Positions 41,901 through 50,553 of a stretch of DNA of 64,000 nucleotides are shown piece by piece. The first letter of the stretch is position 1; every line of letters starts with the position of its first letter. The stretch is from Paenibacillus sp. FSL K6-1330 (lineage in GTDB: Bacteria > Bacillota > Bacilli > Paenibacillales > Paenibacillaceae), in assembly GCF_037976825.1 (NCBI RefSeq), contig NZ_CP150269.1:951001-1015000 (forward strand), given 5' to 3'. The notes beneath the pieces were generated by a model. That model made no database searches. It was not told the DNA's origin and saw only the letters and a program-made list of their open reading frames with translations. A program made the position numbers and the translations under genes.

Positions 41901-42707
41901 ATGGGGGAGATCATTATTTTCTCGAAAAAAAGCTTTAAACAATTGATGGCCGGAGCGCTTCTATCAGCAGCGGTTCTTGGTTCTTACGGATATGGTTCTG
42001 TGAATGAAGTGGCTGCTGCCAGCGTGCAGTCTGCAACAAACGGCGTGGCAAGCTCGAATGTGTATATGCGCAATAAGGCTTCGACTTCGGGTAAAGTCGT
42101 TGACCGCGTGCATAAGGGTGACCGCGTTCAAATTCTGGGTAAGAGCTCAGGCTGGTATAAGATCAAAACTTCGAGCGGCAAGCAAGGATATGCTTCGTCT
42201 AAATATATTAACCAAAGCAGCGGCTCTTCTAACAATTCCGGCAATTCGGGAAGTACTGCGCCTTCTGCCAGCGCCAGCGTTGAAAAAGTAATCAGTGCAG
42301 GCATGAAGTATCTTGGCACGCCGTACGAATTCAGTTCTAACCGGAATTCAACGAAGACCTTTGACTGCTCCGCTTTTGTTCGCCGCGCATTCATGGACGG
42401 CGCTAACATTACGCTGCCAAGCGATTCCCGCAAACAAGGGCAATACGTCAAGGATAAAGGAACGGCTGTTTACAACGTCAATCAATTAAAACGCGGGGAT
42501 CTAGTATTCTTTATGAGTTACAGAGGTTCATCGGCATCCGCTTATGCCGGATTGGACAAGTCCAAACAGCGGATCACCCATGTAGCTATTTATTTGGGAG
42601 ACAATAAGCTGCTGCATACGTACTCAAAACAATCCGGTGGTGTCCTTGTAGGTACCTTCGGTGATTCCTGGAAAAATCGCTTCATGCATGGCGGAAGCGT
42701 CCTGTAG
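41901..42707 (+). CDS. secreted NlpC/P60 cell-wall hydrolase with SH3b domain
   Basis: The product (268 residues from ATG 41901) has a signal peptide beginning KKSFKQLMAGALLSAAVLG. A bacterial SH3 domain follows (VYMRNKASTSGKVVDRVHKG), then a Ser/Asn/Gly linker and an NlpC/P60 peptidase domain. Its catalytic Cys is in TFDCSAFVRRAF, its His in ITHVAIYLGD, and a third polar residue is the His of LLHTYS. It cuts peptide stems of peptidoglycan. The start is unclear: GGGGGAG at 41903-41909 would serve ATT 41913 or 41916 best, while ATG 41901 has only AACGAG before it. Confidence 0.85.
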   Translation: MGEIIIFSKKSFKQLMAGALLSAAVLGSYGYGSVNEVAAASVQSATNGVASSNVYMRNKASTSGKVVDRVHKGDRVQILGKSSGWYKIKTSSGKQGYASSKYINQSSGSSNNSGNSGSTAPSASASVEKVISAGMKYLGTPYEFSSNRNSTKTFDCSAFVRRAFMDGANITLPSDSRKQGQYVKDKGTAVYNVNQLKRGDLVFFMSYRGSSASAYAGLDKSKQRITHVAIYLGDNKLLHTYSKQSGGVLVGTFGDSWKNRFMHGGSVL

Positions 42708-42756
42708 CGCATCATAATTTTTCATTGGGTATGTACCCGTACTTAGAATGAGATAG

Positions 42757-42814
42757 AAGGACTGTCCGATTCGAAGATCTGAATGATCTTTAAACGGGCA
42801 GTCCTTTGTTGTTT
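42757..42814 (+). terminator. terminator after the NlpC/P60 gene
   Basis: AAGGACTGTCC (42757-42767) pairs with GGGCAGTCCTT (42796-42806), with an inner AAGATC/GATCTT stem. Confidence 0.75.
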
Positions 42815-42895
42815 GGAATTTGCTTTTCAACCTTGATTTCAGTAAGGTGGACAAAGAGAATGGACAGCATCAAGAAATGGACAGGAGGGACGACG

Positions 42896-43093
42896 ATGAA
42901 CGGTGGGCAGCGTTCCAATATCAAACCGGGACTTGAGGTTGATATCGTATTGAAGCAGGATCAGCGAACGGGCAAATTAACCCGCGGCGTGGTCAAGGAT
43001 ATTCTGACCAATTCCCCGAACCATCCGCATGGCATAAAAGTACGCCTTCAAGATGGCCAGGTGGGACGGGTAAAGAACATTTACGAGTCTTGA
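42896..43093 (+). CDS. ywbE: YwbE-family small protein
   Basis: The 65-residue protein matches YwbE (DUF2196): RSNIKPGLEVDIVLKQDQRT, then GVVKDILTNSPNHPHGIKVR and the end QVGRVKNIYES. It resembles a small OB/SH3-like beta barrel, and its function is unknown. ATG 42896 follows AGGAGGGAC; the longer upstream frame has no site. A hairpin with a T-tract closes the unit at 43164-43208. Confidence 0.88.
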   Translation: MNGGQRSNIKPGLEVDIVLKQDQRTGKLTRGVVKDILTNSPNHPHGIKVRLQDGQVGRVKNIYES

Positions 43094-43163
43094 AATTCGA
43101 AGCAGTCCTGTGGCCGTCAAAAAACTCAGGCTGCCATGAATGGAACAGTTTGACTATAAGTCG

Positions 43164-43208
43164 ATCCAAAACTTCGCAATTCTGAGGAGTTTTGGATGCG
43201 GCTTTTTT
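43164..43208 (+). terminator. terminator after ywbE
   Basis: ATCCAAAACT (43164-43173) pairs with AGTTTTGGAT (43188-43197), followed by GCGG and T6. Confidence 0.7.
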
Positions 43209-43261
43209 GCAGTTCTATGCAACATTGCCCTCTGACCATCCGTCTGGAAGTTGAGGTGAAA

Positions 43262-43873
43262 ATGAAGATGAAAAGATACCTTTATATGGGGTTTATCTTG
43301 ATGTTGATGCTAACAGGTTGTGTGAAGCAGGAGACGCTAGGGGCGGCTCCATCTGATCCTCCATTGAATATAGCTGCCAGGGGACATTATGCGGAAGTTC
43401 CTGACGGGGACTTCGTGTATCGCCTCGTTAGCGAGAAGGAGCAGTACGAGCATGGAGATCAGGTTCGAGTATACGCGGAACTAGAGTATGTCGGCGAGTT
43501 GGATGAGGTTACGATCGGCCATGCGGCTTCCGCCTTTTATTTCCCGATGAAAGAGCTCACAAGGGACTACAACATCAGTTATGCCATGAATGAGCCCTAT
43601 ATTACAACCACGCTGAAAAAGGGCGAGCCCCTTCGCGAATATTATAAAATCGGCGGTGGTTACGACAGCAGTGACGACAAGAGGTTCAAAGATTTCATCC
43701 GTTCCCTGAAGGATGGCTTTCCGGATGGGGACTACGTCGTCTATGGATCTGCGGATTTTGTGATTGATTCACAATCGCACGGCGCGGACCAGGGCGATTC
43801 GAACGGGGAAGAGCCAAAGAGGTATAAGATACAAGCCGAGATCGAATTCAGAGTAAGTGAAGAGAAAAAGTAG
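43262..43873 (+). CDS. lipoprotein of unknown function
   Basis: The 203-residue product has a lipoprotein signal (KMKRYLYMGFILMLMLTGC) with lipobox LTGC, so it is anchored outside the membrane. The mature part is beta-rich (YRLVSEKEQYEHGDQVRVYA, then ELEYVGELDEVTIGHA). It resembles the immunoglobulin-like BsuPI/intracellular-proteinase-inhibitor fold, but I cannot assign it firmly. ATG 43262 and ATG 43268 are both possible after GAGGTG. Confidence 0.75.
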   Translation: MKMKRYLYMGFILMLMLTGCVKQETLGAAPSDPPLNIAARGHYAEVPDGDFVYRLVSEKEQYEHGDQVRVYAELEYVGELDEVTIGHAASAFYFPMKELTRDYNISYAMNEPYITTTLKKGEPLREYYKIGGGYDSSDDKRFKDFIRSLKDGFPDGDYVVYGSADFVIDSQSHGADQGDSNGEEPKRYKIQAEIEFRVSEEKK

Positions 43874-43903
43874 ATAACAAAGAGAAGAAGTAGATAACGA
43901 TAG

Positions 43904-43949
43904 AAGGGGTATCTCGCAGGTCTTATCGACCTGTGAGATACCCCTTTTA
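43904..43949. terminator. long bidirectional terminator
   Basis: AAGGGGTATCTCGCAGGTC pairs with GACCTGTGAGATACCCCTT (one G-T pair) around TTATC. T-rich bases flank it for both converging genes. Confidence 0.85.
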
Positions 43950-43955
43950 ACATTT

Positions 43956-44318
43956 TTATTGGAAGCCTTGGCCTTGGTGTGTGTTAGGAAAACCCTGTTG
44001 GCCAAATGAAGGCTGAATGTGTTGTGTTTGGTTGTGAGCTTGCACGGAATTCTCGACTTGTCTAACGATTTGGGAGATTTGCTGATACTGCTGCATCGCC
44101 TGTTGATGTCCTTGAAGGGCAGACTGGATCATCTGTGCCGCTTGACGCTCACGTTGAGCGAGCTCTTCCAGGCGGGCTGCATTTTGCTGCTCTTGCTGCA
44201 TCAGTTGCTGGTACATAGCCGAACCCTGCTGTGTTTGCTGGGTCAACTGCTGAAGAATTTGCTCGCACTGACGAATTTGCTGCGAAATTTGCGAGTTGTT
44301 GTTATTCATTTGATACAT
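43956..44318 (-). CDS. Gln-rich coiled-coil protein of unknown function
   Basis: The 120-residue protein is one-quarter Gln and forms an extended helix (QISQQIRQCEQILQQLTQQT through QYQQISQIVRQVENSVQ) with heptad-like spacing. The tail is Gly/Phe/Gln-rich (SFGQQGFPNTHQGQGFQ). There is no signal peptide. Small Gln-rich proteins of this look occur in spore formers, so a spore-associated role is possible but unproven. ATG 44318 follows AGGAGG by ten bases; ATG 44309 is an alternative. Confidence 0.75.
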   Translation of the reverse strand: MYQMNNNNSQISQQIRQCEQILQQLTQQTQQGSAMYQQLMQQEQQNAARLEELAQRERQAAQMIQSALQGHQQAMQQYQQISQIVRQVENSVQAHNQTQHIQPSFGQQGFPNTHQGQGFQ

Positions 44319-44393
44319 AGCTTGTATTCCTCCTAAGAATTGTGGTTTCAAATCCTTGATTAGTGTACGGAAGAATACGTAAAAACATCCTGA

Positions 44394-44879
44394 TTATAAA
44401 GTGAGCTGACCTTCCAATATATGGACAAACTCCTCCAGAAAAGCTTGATCCTCCTGATCGAAACGGTTCTTTAGCGGACTATCGATATCGAGAACGCCAT
44501 ACAGTGCGCCATCCACCATGATCGGAACAACAATCTCGCTGTTCGAAGCTGCATCACAGGCAATGTGCCCGGGGAATTCATGTACGTCGGCAACTAGCAG
44601 TGTCGTCTGTTCAGCCGCAGCCGTGCCGCAAACGCCACGATTCATTGGAATCCGAATGCAAGCGGGCAGTCCTTGGAACGGCCCGAGCACCAGTTCTTTA
44701 CCATCATAGAGATAGAAGCCGACCCAATTTGTATCGGACAGAAACTGCTTGAGCAGCGCCGAGGCATTGGACAAATTGGCAATGGCATTGGGCTCATCGT
44801 GTATAAGTGCTTTTAACTGGTTCAGGACCTGGGCATATTGCTCGCTTCGGGTGCCTTCGTAAGGTGTGTTTTGAAACAT
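44394..44879 (-). CDS. msrC: free methionine-R-sulfoxide reductase (GAF-domain)
   Basis: The 161-residue GAF-domain enzyme reduces free methionine-(R)-sulfoxide. The three cysteines expected in the family are present: LPACIRIPM, NRGVCGTAAAEQ (the family GVCGTAA) and IACDAASNSEIVVPI. NWVGFYLYDGKELVLGPFQG and GVLDIDSP are further hallmarks (YtsP type). ATG 44879 opens the gene. It is monocistronic. Confidence 0.93.
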   Translation of the reverse strand: MFQNTPYEGTRSEQYAQVLNQLKALIHDEPNAIANLSNASALLKQFLSDTNWVGFYLYDGKELVLGPFQGLPACIRIPMNRGVCGTAAAEQTTLLVADVHEFPGHIACDAASNSEIVVPIMVDGALYGVLDIDSPLKNRFDQEDQAFLEEFVHILEGQLTL

Positions 44880-45068
44880 GTGATTATCCGCCCTTCCTTT
44901 ATTTTCGCGTTGGTTCCATCACCTTAGTATAAGTATATGATATTCGTCAAGAGACAAGCTAAGAGGAAGAAAGCTCCAAGTGAATCCAACTGATTCCTCT
45001 TCTAGGCGCAAGGGTAATGTATGACATGACCAGGTATCAATTTAATCAGGTGGAGGGAGAGAACCTTA

Positions 45069-45374
45069 ATGCGGGCAGACGTACAGAATTTGTTTATCGG
45101 TATTCATATGCTCTATCACGCCCATGAGCGGGACCTTACGATCAGCGAAATGCAGCCCGAGTTGGAGCGCCATGGATATAAGGTTGGCGATAGGGAGGTT
45201 AAGCATGAGCTCGAACGTTTGACCGAGGAGAACTTCCTGACGGCGCACGGTGAAGGATACAGCCTCACGGGAGCCGGAATCGAGGAATTCAAGGAAATTC
45301 AGAGCAGGCTTAAGGAGCTTTGCGATGAAGTGCTTAAACCGGTGAATCCCAAGAAGGCAGACTCCATGGCGTAA
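45069..45374 (+). CDS. small winged-helix-like protein of unknown function
   Basis: The 101-residue product looks like a stand-alone winged helix. LFIGIHMLYHAHERDLTISE is followed by REVKHELERLTEENFLTAHG and a wing (EGYSLTGAGIEEF), a pattern like PadR or restriction-associated wHTH domains. The C-terminal helix could dimerise. ATG 45069 follows GGAGGGAGAG. It is probably a transcription regulator, but its targets are unknown. A strong terminator follows at 45400-45448. Confidence 0.75.
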   Translation: MRADVQNLFIGIHMLYHAHERDLTISEMQPELERHGYKVGDREVKHELERLTEENFLTAHGEGYSLTGAGIEEFKEIQSRLKELCDEVLKPVNPKKADSMA

Positions 45375-45399
45375 GTAGATAACGGCATAAAAATTGAAG

Positions 45400-45448
45400 A
45401 AGCCCCCGACTCACGCTGGTTTTTATGCGTGCAGGCGGGGGCTTTTTT
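45400..45448 (+). terminator. terminator after the winged-helix gene
   Basis: AAGCCCCC (45400-45407) pairs with GGGGGCTT (45437-45443 plus flank), followed by T6; ACGC/GCGT pair inside. Confidence 0.8.
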
Positions 45449-45491
45449 GAAGGGATAAGAAAGGGTTAGAGCCAGCGGATTATATCGTGGA

Positions 45492-46514
45492 TTATATCGT
45501 TTCAAGCGAGCCGTCCAACTCCAGTTGGAAAGGATGGGGTGCAGGTGCAGCTTCCTTTTCCGGCTGTGATACGCGTTCAGCTTCCGCCTGCGGTACTTTA
45601 ACGGGTTGATCAATATGTTCGCGAAGGAAAGAGTGCACGCTTTCCCGATATAACTTGGGATCAACATGATAAGCGTTCGCATGGATAGCGCCTTCGATAA
45701 GAAGAAGTTTTTTCGGGTCCGGTTTAGCCTCGAACATGTCGATACTCATTCGGGTAGGCACGTAATTATCCTTGGTGCCATGGATAAACATAACCGGCAG
45801 CGTGCTGTTCCGAACAGCACGGATCGGACTGACTTGATCGAGGCTGAACCCGGCTTTGCGTCGAATTCTGGCGTTAACCCAAGACAGGAACGGCACCGAA
45901 GGGATTTTGTTAATGCGCGTAAGCTGATGCCGCATTAAATCCGTCAAATCGGAATACGGGCAATCGGCGATGACAAGTTTAACCTGCGGCTCGGCAATGG
46001 ACAAGTATTCAAGCACGGTTCCGCCTCCCAGCGATTGACCATGCAGCCCGATGGCCACATCCTGGCCATACTGCCGAATAAGCCAGCGTACCCACGCTTG
46101 CACATCGTGTTTCTCATAATAGCCGTAGGTGGTATAACGTCCTTCGCTTCGTCCATGCCGGCGTTGATCGATGAGGAGTACATTATAGCCCTCTTCTGTG
46201 AACAAATCGATAAATTGAGTGGATACGGCTCGGGATCCGGTATAACCGTGAGCGAGAAGCATCCAATGCTTGGAGCCGGGATTGTTCTCAATGGCTGCGC
46301 CGCACAGCTTCAATCCGTCAAAACTCGTGATAACCACTTCGTTCTTCTGAAGCGACTCATATTGCTTTCTGCTGTATAGTCCGGCTTTTTCGAGAACATT
46401 GAACAGCTTGAGATCGTTCTTTACTCTCATCCTTGTAATTTGCAGATATCCGATTTGTGTAATGGCAGCGGCAATGACAACGACGGTGAACAGCAAGACA
46501 ATCGCGATATACAT
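45492..46514 (-). CDS. membrane-anchored alpha/beta hydrolase (YqkD-like)
   Basis: The 340-residue protein has one N-terminal membrane helix (YIAIVLLFTVVVIAAAITQI) and a serine hydrolase domain. WMLLAHGYTGSRAVSTQF supplies the oxyanion strand, GLHGQSLGGGTVLEY the nucleophile, IHGTKDNYVPTRMS the Asp, and GAIHANAY the His. ATG 46514 is 14 bases after GGAGG, a long spacing; a CTG two codons earlier is better placed. The active site would face outside or inside depending on orientation. The substrate is unknown. Confidence 0.88.
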   Translation of the reverse strand: MYIAIVLLFTVVVIAAAITQIGYLQITRMRVKNDLKLFNVLEKAGLYSRKQYESLQKNEVVITSFDGLKLCGAAIENNPGSKHWMLLAHGYTGSRAVSTQFIDLFTEEGYNVLLIDQRRHGRSEGRYTTYGYYEKHDVQAWVRWLIRQYGQDVAIGLHGQSLGGGTVLEYLSIAEPQVKLVIADCPYSDLTDLMRHQLTRINKIPSVPFLSWVNARIRRKAGFSLDQVSPIRAVRNSTLPVMFIHGTKDNYVPTRMSIDMFEAKPDPKKLLLIEGAIHANAYHVDPKLYRESVHSFLREHIDQPVKVPQAEAERVSQPEKEAAPAPHPFQLELDGSLETI

Positions 46515-46739
46515 ACTCAGATGATTTTCCTCCTTCTTCCGTACTGTACAAGGGGGGCCGTAACATGCATATTGACGGAAGCCTCCCGAATCCATCAATA
46601 TAGATACATCTAGGTTCTAAGATGCAGATGGATGACCAGGACACGGATTAAATGTTCGCTATACTCTTTTATACACGCACATAGTATCACCGGAAACAGC
46701 CCATACAAGTCAGTTTTTTTGCAAGGAGGTGCGAAAGCC

Positions 46740-47297
46740 ATGTATGTTTGCGAGGGAATCATTCCGGAAATAAATGGCGGGCGAATACGGCTGCGAAGGA
46801 TGGAGGCGGATGATGCGGAAGCGATGCTGCGCTGTTGGTCCGATCCGAAGACGAGCGCTTTTCTGGATTTGCCTGCCATGCATTCGGCTGAGGATGCAAA
46901 GGCATTGATTCATTGGCTGCATCTGCTTGCGGAGCAGGACGAAGCCATCCGCTGGGGCATCGAAGTCATCGACACCGGCCAATTGATCGGCAGCTGCGGG
47001 TTTAATATTTGGCAGCTGGAGGGCGCATTCAAGGGCGAGTTCGGCTGTGAGCTCACAAGCGCTTATTGGGGGCAGGGCTTCATGTCGGAGGCGGCCGAAA
47101 TGGTTGCGGCATTTGGGTACACATCCATGGGACTAAACCGGATTGAAGCTTTTGTTGATCCGAGAAATGAACGGGCATGTCGATGGTTTACGGGGATCGG
47201 CTATACGCGCGAAGGACTATTGCGGGATTATCGCCATACGCCAAGCGGTTATGTGGATGCCGTCGTTTTTTCGCGATTAAGAAAAGATTGCCGATAG
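46740..47297 (+). CDS. GNAT acetyltransferase, RimJ/RimL type
   Basis: The 185-residue acetyltransferase has GGRIRLRRMEADDAEAMLRC at the start and the CoA-binding region ELTSAYWGQGFMSEAAEMV (about 110-130), followed by the ARFVDPRNERACRWFTGIGY-like segment (here EAFVDPRNERACRWFTGIGY). It probably acetylates the N-terminus of a protein or a small amine. ATG 46740 follows AAGGAGGTG. It lies 18 bp before the ECF transporter T gene and may share its transcript. Confidence 0.9.
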   Translation: MYVCEGIIPEINGGRIRLRRMEADDAEAMLRCWSDPKTSAFLDLPAMHSAEDAKALIHWLHLLAEQDEAIRWGIEVIDTGQLIGSCGFNIWQLEGAFKGEFGCELTSAYWGQGFMSEAAEMVAAFGYTSMGLNRIEAFVDPRNERACRWFTGIGYTREGLLRDYRHTPSGYVDAVVFSRLRKDCR

Positions 47298-47315
47298 AGA
47301 GGCAGGAGTTGTAAT

Positions 47316-48074
47316 ATGCTGATTCAATATGAGAAGGGGAACGCGCTTCTTCATCGATATGATCCATTAAGCAAGCTGGTGATATTATTTTGTACCGCTG
47401 TGATAGCCATGCTGCTTGACCAGGCCTGGCAGCAGGCAGTATTCCTCCTGCTATGCATCGGACAAGCCCGACTTGCTGGCCGGGTATCAGGCAAACGGCT
47501 GCTGGGTGGGATCCGGCTGATTGCGATGGTTGCGGTGCCCTATTTCATTCTGACCAGCCTGACGGTCAAAGGAGAGACGGTATGGCTGCAGTGGGGACCC
47601 ATCTCCCTGACGGTGGAGGCGTTAAACGCTGCGGGCGCCATGACGCTCCGGATGTTTACCTTGTTTCTAACCTCGATGGCTTATATCTTGACGACAGATC
47701 CGAGAGAACTGGTAGCTGAATTAACCCGACGTCTTCGAATCCCTTATCGGTTTGCGTTTGGCATATCTGCTGCGCTAACCTTCATCCCGCTGTTGGAGGA
47801 AGAGGGAACTCATATTCTGGCTGCCCAGCAAGTAAGGGGCCATCGACCTCCCAGGGGCCTCGGTAACCGAGTGCGCTACGGCTTGAAGTTTGTATCGGCT
47901 GTACTGCTCAATGCACTGCGGCGTGTGCAACAAACGGCGGGTGCCATGGAATCCAAGGGCTTTGGCGCGTATCCGGACCGAACGTACCGCACGGAGGTTA
48001 ACATTCCATCTTGGGCGGTCATATCGGCTGTCATGTATATACTGGCAACGGTTTTCGTGTGGTGGATTGTCTAA
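47316..48074 (+). CDS. ECF transporter T component (YkoC-like)
   Basis: The 252-residue EcfT protein is the scaffold between the ATPases and the substrate-binding S protein. It has five to six membrane helices, and two coupling helices with the family's Ala-Arg-Gly-type motifs: AAQQVRGHRPPRG (about 168-180) and MESKGFGAYPDR (about 208-220). ATG 47316 follows GCAGGAG. The S and A genes follow on the same strand after a 122-bp gap. Confidence 0.88.
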   Translation: MLIQYEKGNALLHRYDPLSKLVILFCTAVIAMLLDQAWQQAVFLLLCIGQARLAGRVSGKRLLGGIRLIAMVAVPYFILTSLTVKGETVWLQWGPISLTVEALNAAGAMTLRMFTLFLTSMAYILTTDPRELVAELTRRLRIPYRFAFGISAALTFIPLLEEEGTHILAAQQVRGHRPPRGLGNRVRYGLKFVSAVLLNALRRVQQTAGAMESKGFGAYPDRTYRTEVNIPSWAVISAVMYILATVFVWWIV

Positions 48075-48196
48075 ATTGTTAACCAATAACAATAAAAATT
48101 AGGTTGACGTTAAGGGCTGAAGCATGCAAAATATGAAATGAAGCATTCGAAAGCGCTAGTACAGCCGCCCATGGCTGGAAATAAGGAGGACTACAT

Positions 48197-48787
48197 TTGA
48201 ATTCATCATCATCCCCAAAAAAATGGTTTGCTTTTACGACGCAGGAAATTATTCTGATGGCGATGCTCGCTGCCGTCAATGCTGTTCTAACTGTATACAT
48301 AGGGCCGGTTAACAAGCTGCTGAACAGTCTTGGCGGACCCATCGCAACCTCGACGACGACGGGCATCTACATGGTATATGGGCTCTTGGCCTATTACATC
48401 ATTCGTAAACCGGGAACGGCGGTTGTTACGTTTGCGATCGGCGGCACAATACAGGCTCTGACAGGCACGGTATACGGCATCGCTTCGTGTTTTGTGGCCG
48501 CAGGCTGCTATATGATCGTGGCAGAGACGATTTTTGCCATCTACCGCCACAAAAAGTGGAGTGCCGGCGTGCTCATGCTGGTTGGCGGCGCGATGGTACC
48601 GTTATGGTTCCTATTCGCGGCCAATATGTTCGGATATACGTCCTGGCCGCTTGAAGTGCTTGGCATCGCGCTGGTTGTGCGCATTCTGAGCGGCGTGCTT
48701 CTCTGCGGTCTGTTAACCAAAGTGTTAGGAGAGGCGTTAGTGAAGACAGGCCTGCTTCGCCGGTTTGCCGTCGCCGTGAAGGGATAG
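48197..48787 (+). CDS. ykoE: ECF transporter S component (YkoE-like)
   Basis: The 196-residue membrane protein matches the YkoE family, predicted to bind hydroxymethylpyrimidine or thiamine-related molecules. It has about six helices (EIILMAMLAAVNAVLTVYIG, then FAIGGTIQALTGTVYGIASC). TTG 48197 follows AAGGAGG. Its stop is 4 bp before the ATPase start. I found no TPP riboswitch upstream of this gene or of the T gene, so thiamine control is not supported by sequence. Confidence 0.85.
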   Translation: MNSSSSPKKWFAFTTQEIILMAMLAAVNAVLTVYIGPVNKLLNSLGGPIATSTTTGIYMVYGLLAYYIIRKPGTAVVTFAIGGTIQALTGTVYGIASCFVAAGCYMIVAETIFAIYRHKKWSAGVLMLVGGAMVPLWFLFAANMFGYTSWPLEVLGIALVVRILSGVLLCGLLTKVLGEALVKTGLLRRFAVAVKG

Positions 48788-48791
48788 TTCC

Positions 48792-50357
48792 ATGTCGGGA
48801 ACAACGGTAACATGCCGGGAACTCGGGTTTATCTATGATGGAGAAGAGCGCCCGGTTATACAGGATCTCCATCTAGAGATCGAGCAGAACGGGTGGGTCG
48901 CTATCCTTGGGGCAAGCGGCAGCGGGAAGTCGACGCTTTGCCAGCTGCTGTGCGGCCTTCTTCCACGGAGCGGCGGAGGTACAAGAACAGGGGAAGTGCT
49001 GCTGGATGGCATTGATCCTGCAGCGGCGCCGATTGCCGACGTGGCTGAGGCGGTAGGGGTATTGTTTCAGGATCCGGATGCGCAGCTCGTTCAAGGCATC
49101 GTAGAGGACGAGGCGGCCTTCGGTCCTGAAAATATGCGGGTTTCACCCGCGGAGATCGAGGAGCGGGTGGTGCGCTCCCTTACGGCGGTCGAGTTGCTGG
49201 AGCGCCGGATGGATCCGGTGCGCAGCCTGTCCGGCGGACAGCGGCAGCGGACGGCCATTGCCGCGGTGCTGGCGCTGCGCCCGCGGCTCTTCGTCTTCGA
49301 CGACGCCTGCGCCAGCCTGGATGCCGCGGCGCAGGCGAACTTCCTGCAGCTGTGCCATAAGCTGCAGGCGGAGGGCCGGACGCTTGTCACCGCGTCCGGC
49401 CGCTTTGACGATGTCGCGCGCGCCGCGCAGCGCGTCATCGTCCTGGATGGCGGGACCGTCGTGCTTGACGGTCCGCCGGAGGAGCTGCTGCACCGCTGCG
49501 GGGAGCAGCTGGTGCAGCTGGGCTTGCTGCCTCGGCCCGCAGGCGAGGCAGCGGGTGCGTCCGCCGGAGACAAGCCTGTCCCGGCGGCGACTCCCCCGCA
49601 ATTGGCTGCGCGCCATGCGGGCAAGCCGATCGCCGCAGGTGCCATGCCTGCGGCGGTGCCCCATGCAGAAGGCGGTAGGGAGTCTGCCGCCTCCCCGCTG
49701 CTTGAGGTCGATTCGCTAACATTTGCCTATCCCGGGGGCCGGGAGGCGCTGTGTGATATCCATGCGAACATTTACCCCGGCGACTGGGTGCTGTTAACGG
49801 GGGAGAACGGCTCCGGCAAAACAACCCTCAGCCGTCTGATCATGGGGCTGCTGCCCGCTCCGGCAGGCAGTATACGCTGGCAAGGGGAAGATACGAAGGG
49901 AATGGCCGTCTACCGCAGAGCCGAGATGATCGGTTATGTGTTCCAGCAGCCGGAATATATGTTTACCGCCCCGAATGTATGGGAGGAGCTGATCTACAGT
50001 CTTCATGGAGGGCTGCCCATGAAGAAGCGTCCGGAGCTGTCTGCCAGCCAACAGCAACGAGCGAGGTTCCTGTTGGAGAAGGCGGGACTTGCGGATCGGC
50101 TTCAGATGTCACCCTACCTGCTCAGTCAGGGTGAGAAGCGCCTCTTAAGCATCATCAGCCAATTGATGCTGGAGAGGTCGCTGTACATCCTGGACGAGCC
50201 GACCTCCGGGATGGACTATGCCGCCATCGATAAGGTGATCGAGCTGTGTCATTTTGTCATTGGGGAAGGCTCGGCCATATTGATGATCACTCACGATCCA
50301 GAACTCATGAAGAAACATGCTACATCGTTCATTCATCTGAAGAGCGGGAAAAAGTGA
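48792..50357 (+). CDS. ykoD: ECF transporter double ATPase (YkoD-like) with a degenerate first site
   Basis: The 521-residue protein carries two ABC domains. In domain 1, Walker A is GASGSGKST (40-48) and the signature LSGGQ (146-150), but Walker B reads LFVFDDAC, with Asp171 in place of the catalytic Glu. Its H-loop region reads TASGRFDD with no His. Domain 2 is canonical: GENGSGKTT (337-345), LSQGE (444-448), YILDEPT with Glu469, and MITHDP with His501. An Ala/Pro/Gly-rich, very GC-rich linker (about 245-300) joins them. The pair probably works with one hydrolytic and one degenerate site. It powers the YkoE/YkoC-type complex. Confidence 0.88.
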   Translation: MSGTTVTCRELGFIYDGEERPVIQDLHLEIEQNGWVAILGASGSGKSTLCQLLCGLLPRSGGGTRTGEVLLDGIDPAAAPIADVAEAVGVLFQDPDAQLVQGIVEDEAAFGPENMRVSPAEIEERVVRSLTAVELLERRMDPVRSLSGGQRQRTAIAAVLALRPRLFVFDDACASLDAAAQANFLQLCHKLQAEGRTLVTASGRFDDVARAAQRVIVLDGGTVVLDGPPEELLHRCGEQLVQLGLLPRPAGEAAGASAGDKPVPAATPPQLAARHAGKPIAAGAMPAAVPHAEGGRESAASPLLEVDSLTFAYPGGREALCDIHANIYPGDWVLLTGENGSGKTTLSRLIMGLLPAPAGSIRWQGEDTKGMAVYRRAEMIGYVFQQPEYMFTAPNVWEELIYSLHGGLPMKKRPELSASQQQRARFLLEKAGLADRLQMSPYLLSQGEKRLLSIISQLMLERSLYILDEPTSGMDYAAIDKVIELCHFVIGEGSAILMITHDPELMKKHATSFIHLKSGKK

Positions 50358-50406
50358 CTGTGCAACCTTCAAGGTAACCTTTATAATAGAAATATTACAT
50401 GATATG

Positions 50407-50437
50407 AAAGCGCTCCTGGTATCGGGAGGCGCTTTTT
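50407..50437 (+). terminator. terminator after the ECF transporter genes
   Basis: AAAGCGCTCC pairs with GGAGGCGCTTT with one bulge, followed by T residues. Confidence 0.75.
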
Positions 50438-50553
50438 ATGCTGTTGGCCCCGGTTGCACCTTATTTTTCTCTATTAAGGATACATGCCAGAAACCTGTTG
50501 CAGCAGGTCTGGGATTATGCCGGGGCTGTCTAGAGTAAAGGGGACGAAGGAAC

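Noticed and set aside
49091..49664. Minus-strand frames opposite the ECF double ATPase
   Set aside because: They arise from the high GC of the ATPase gene and its linker; no start signals are present.
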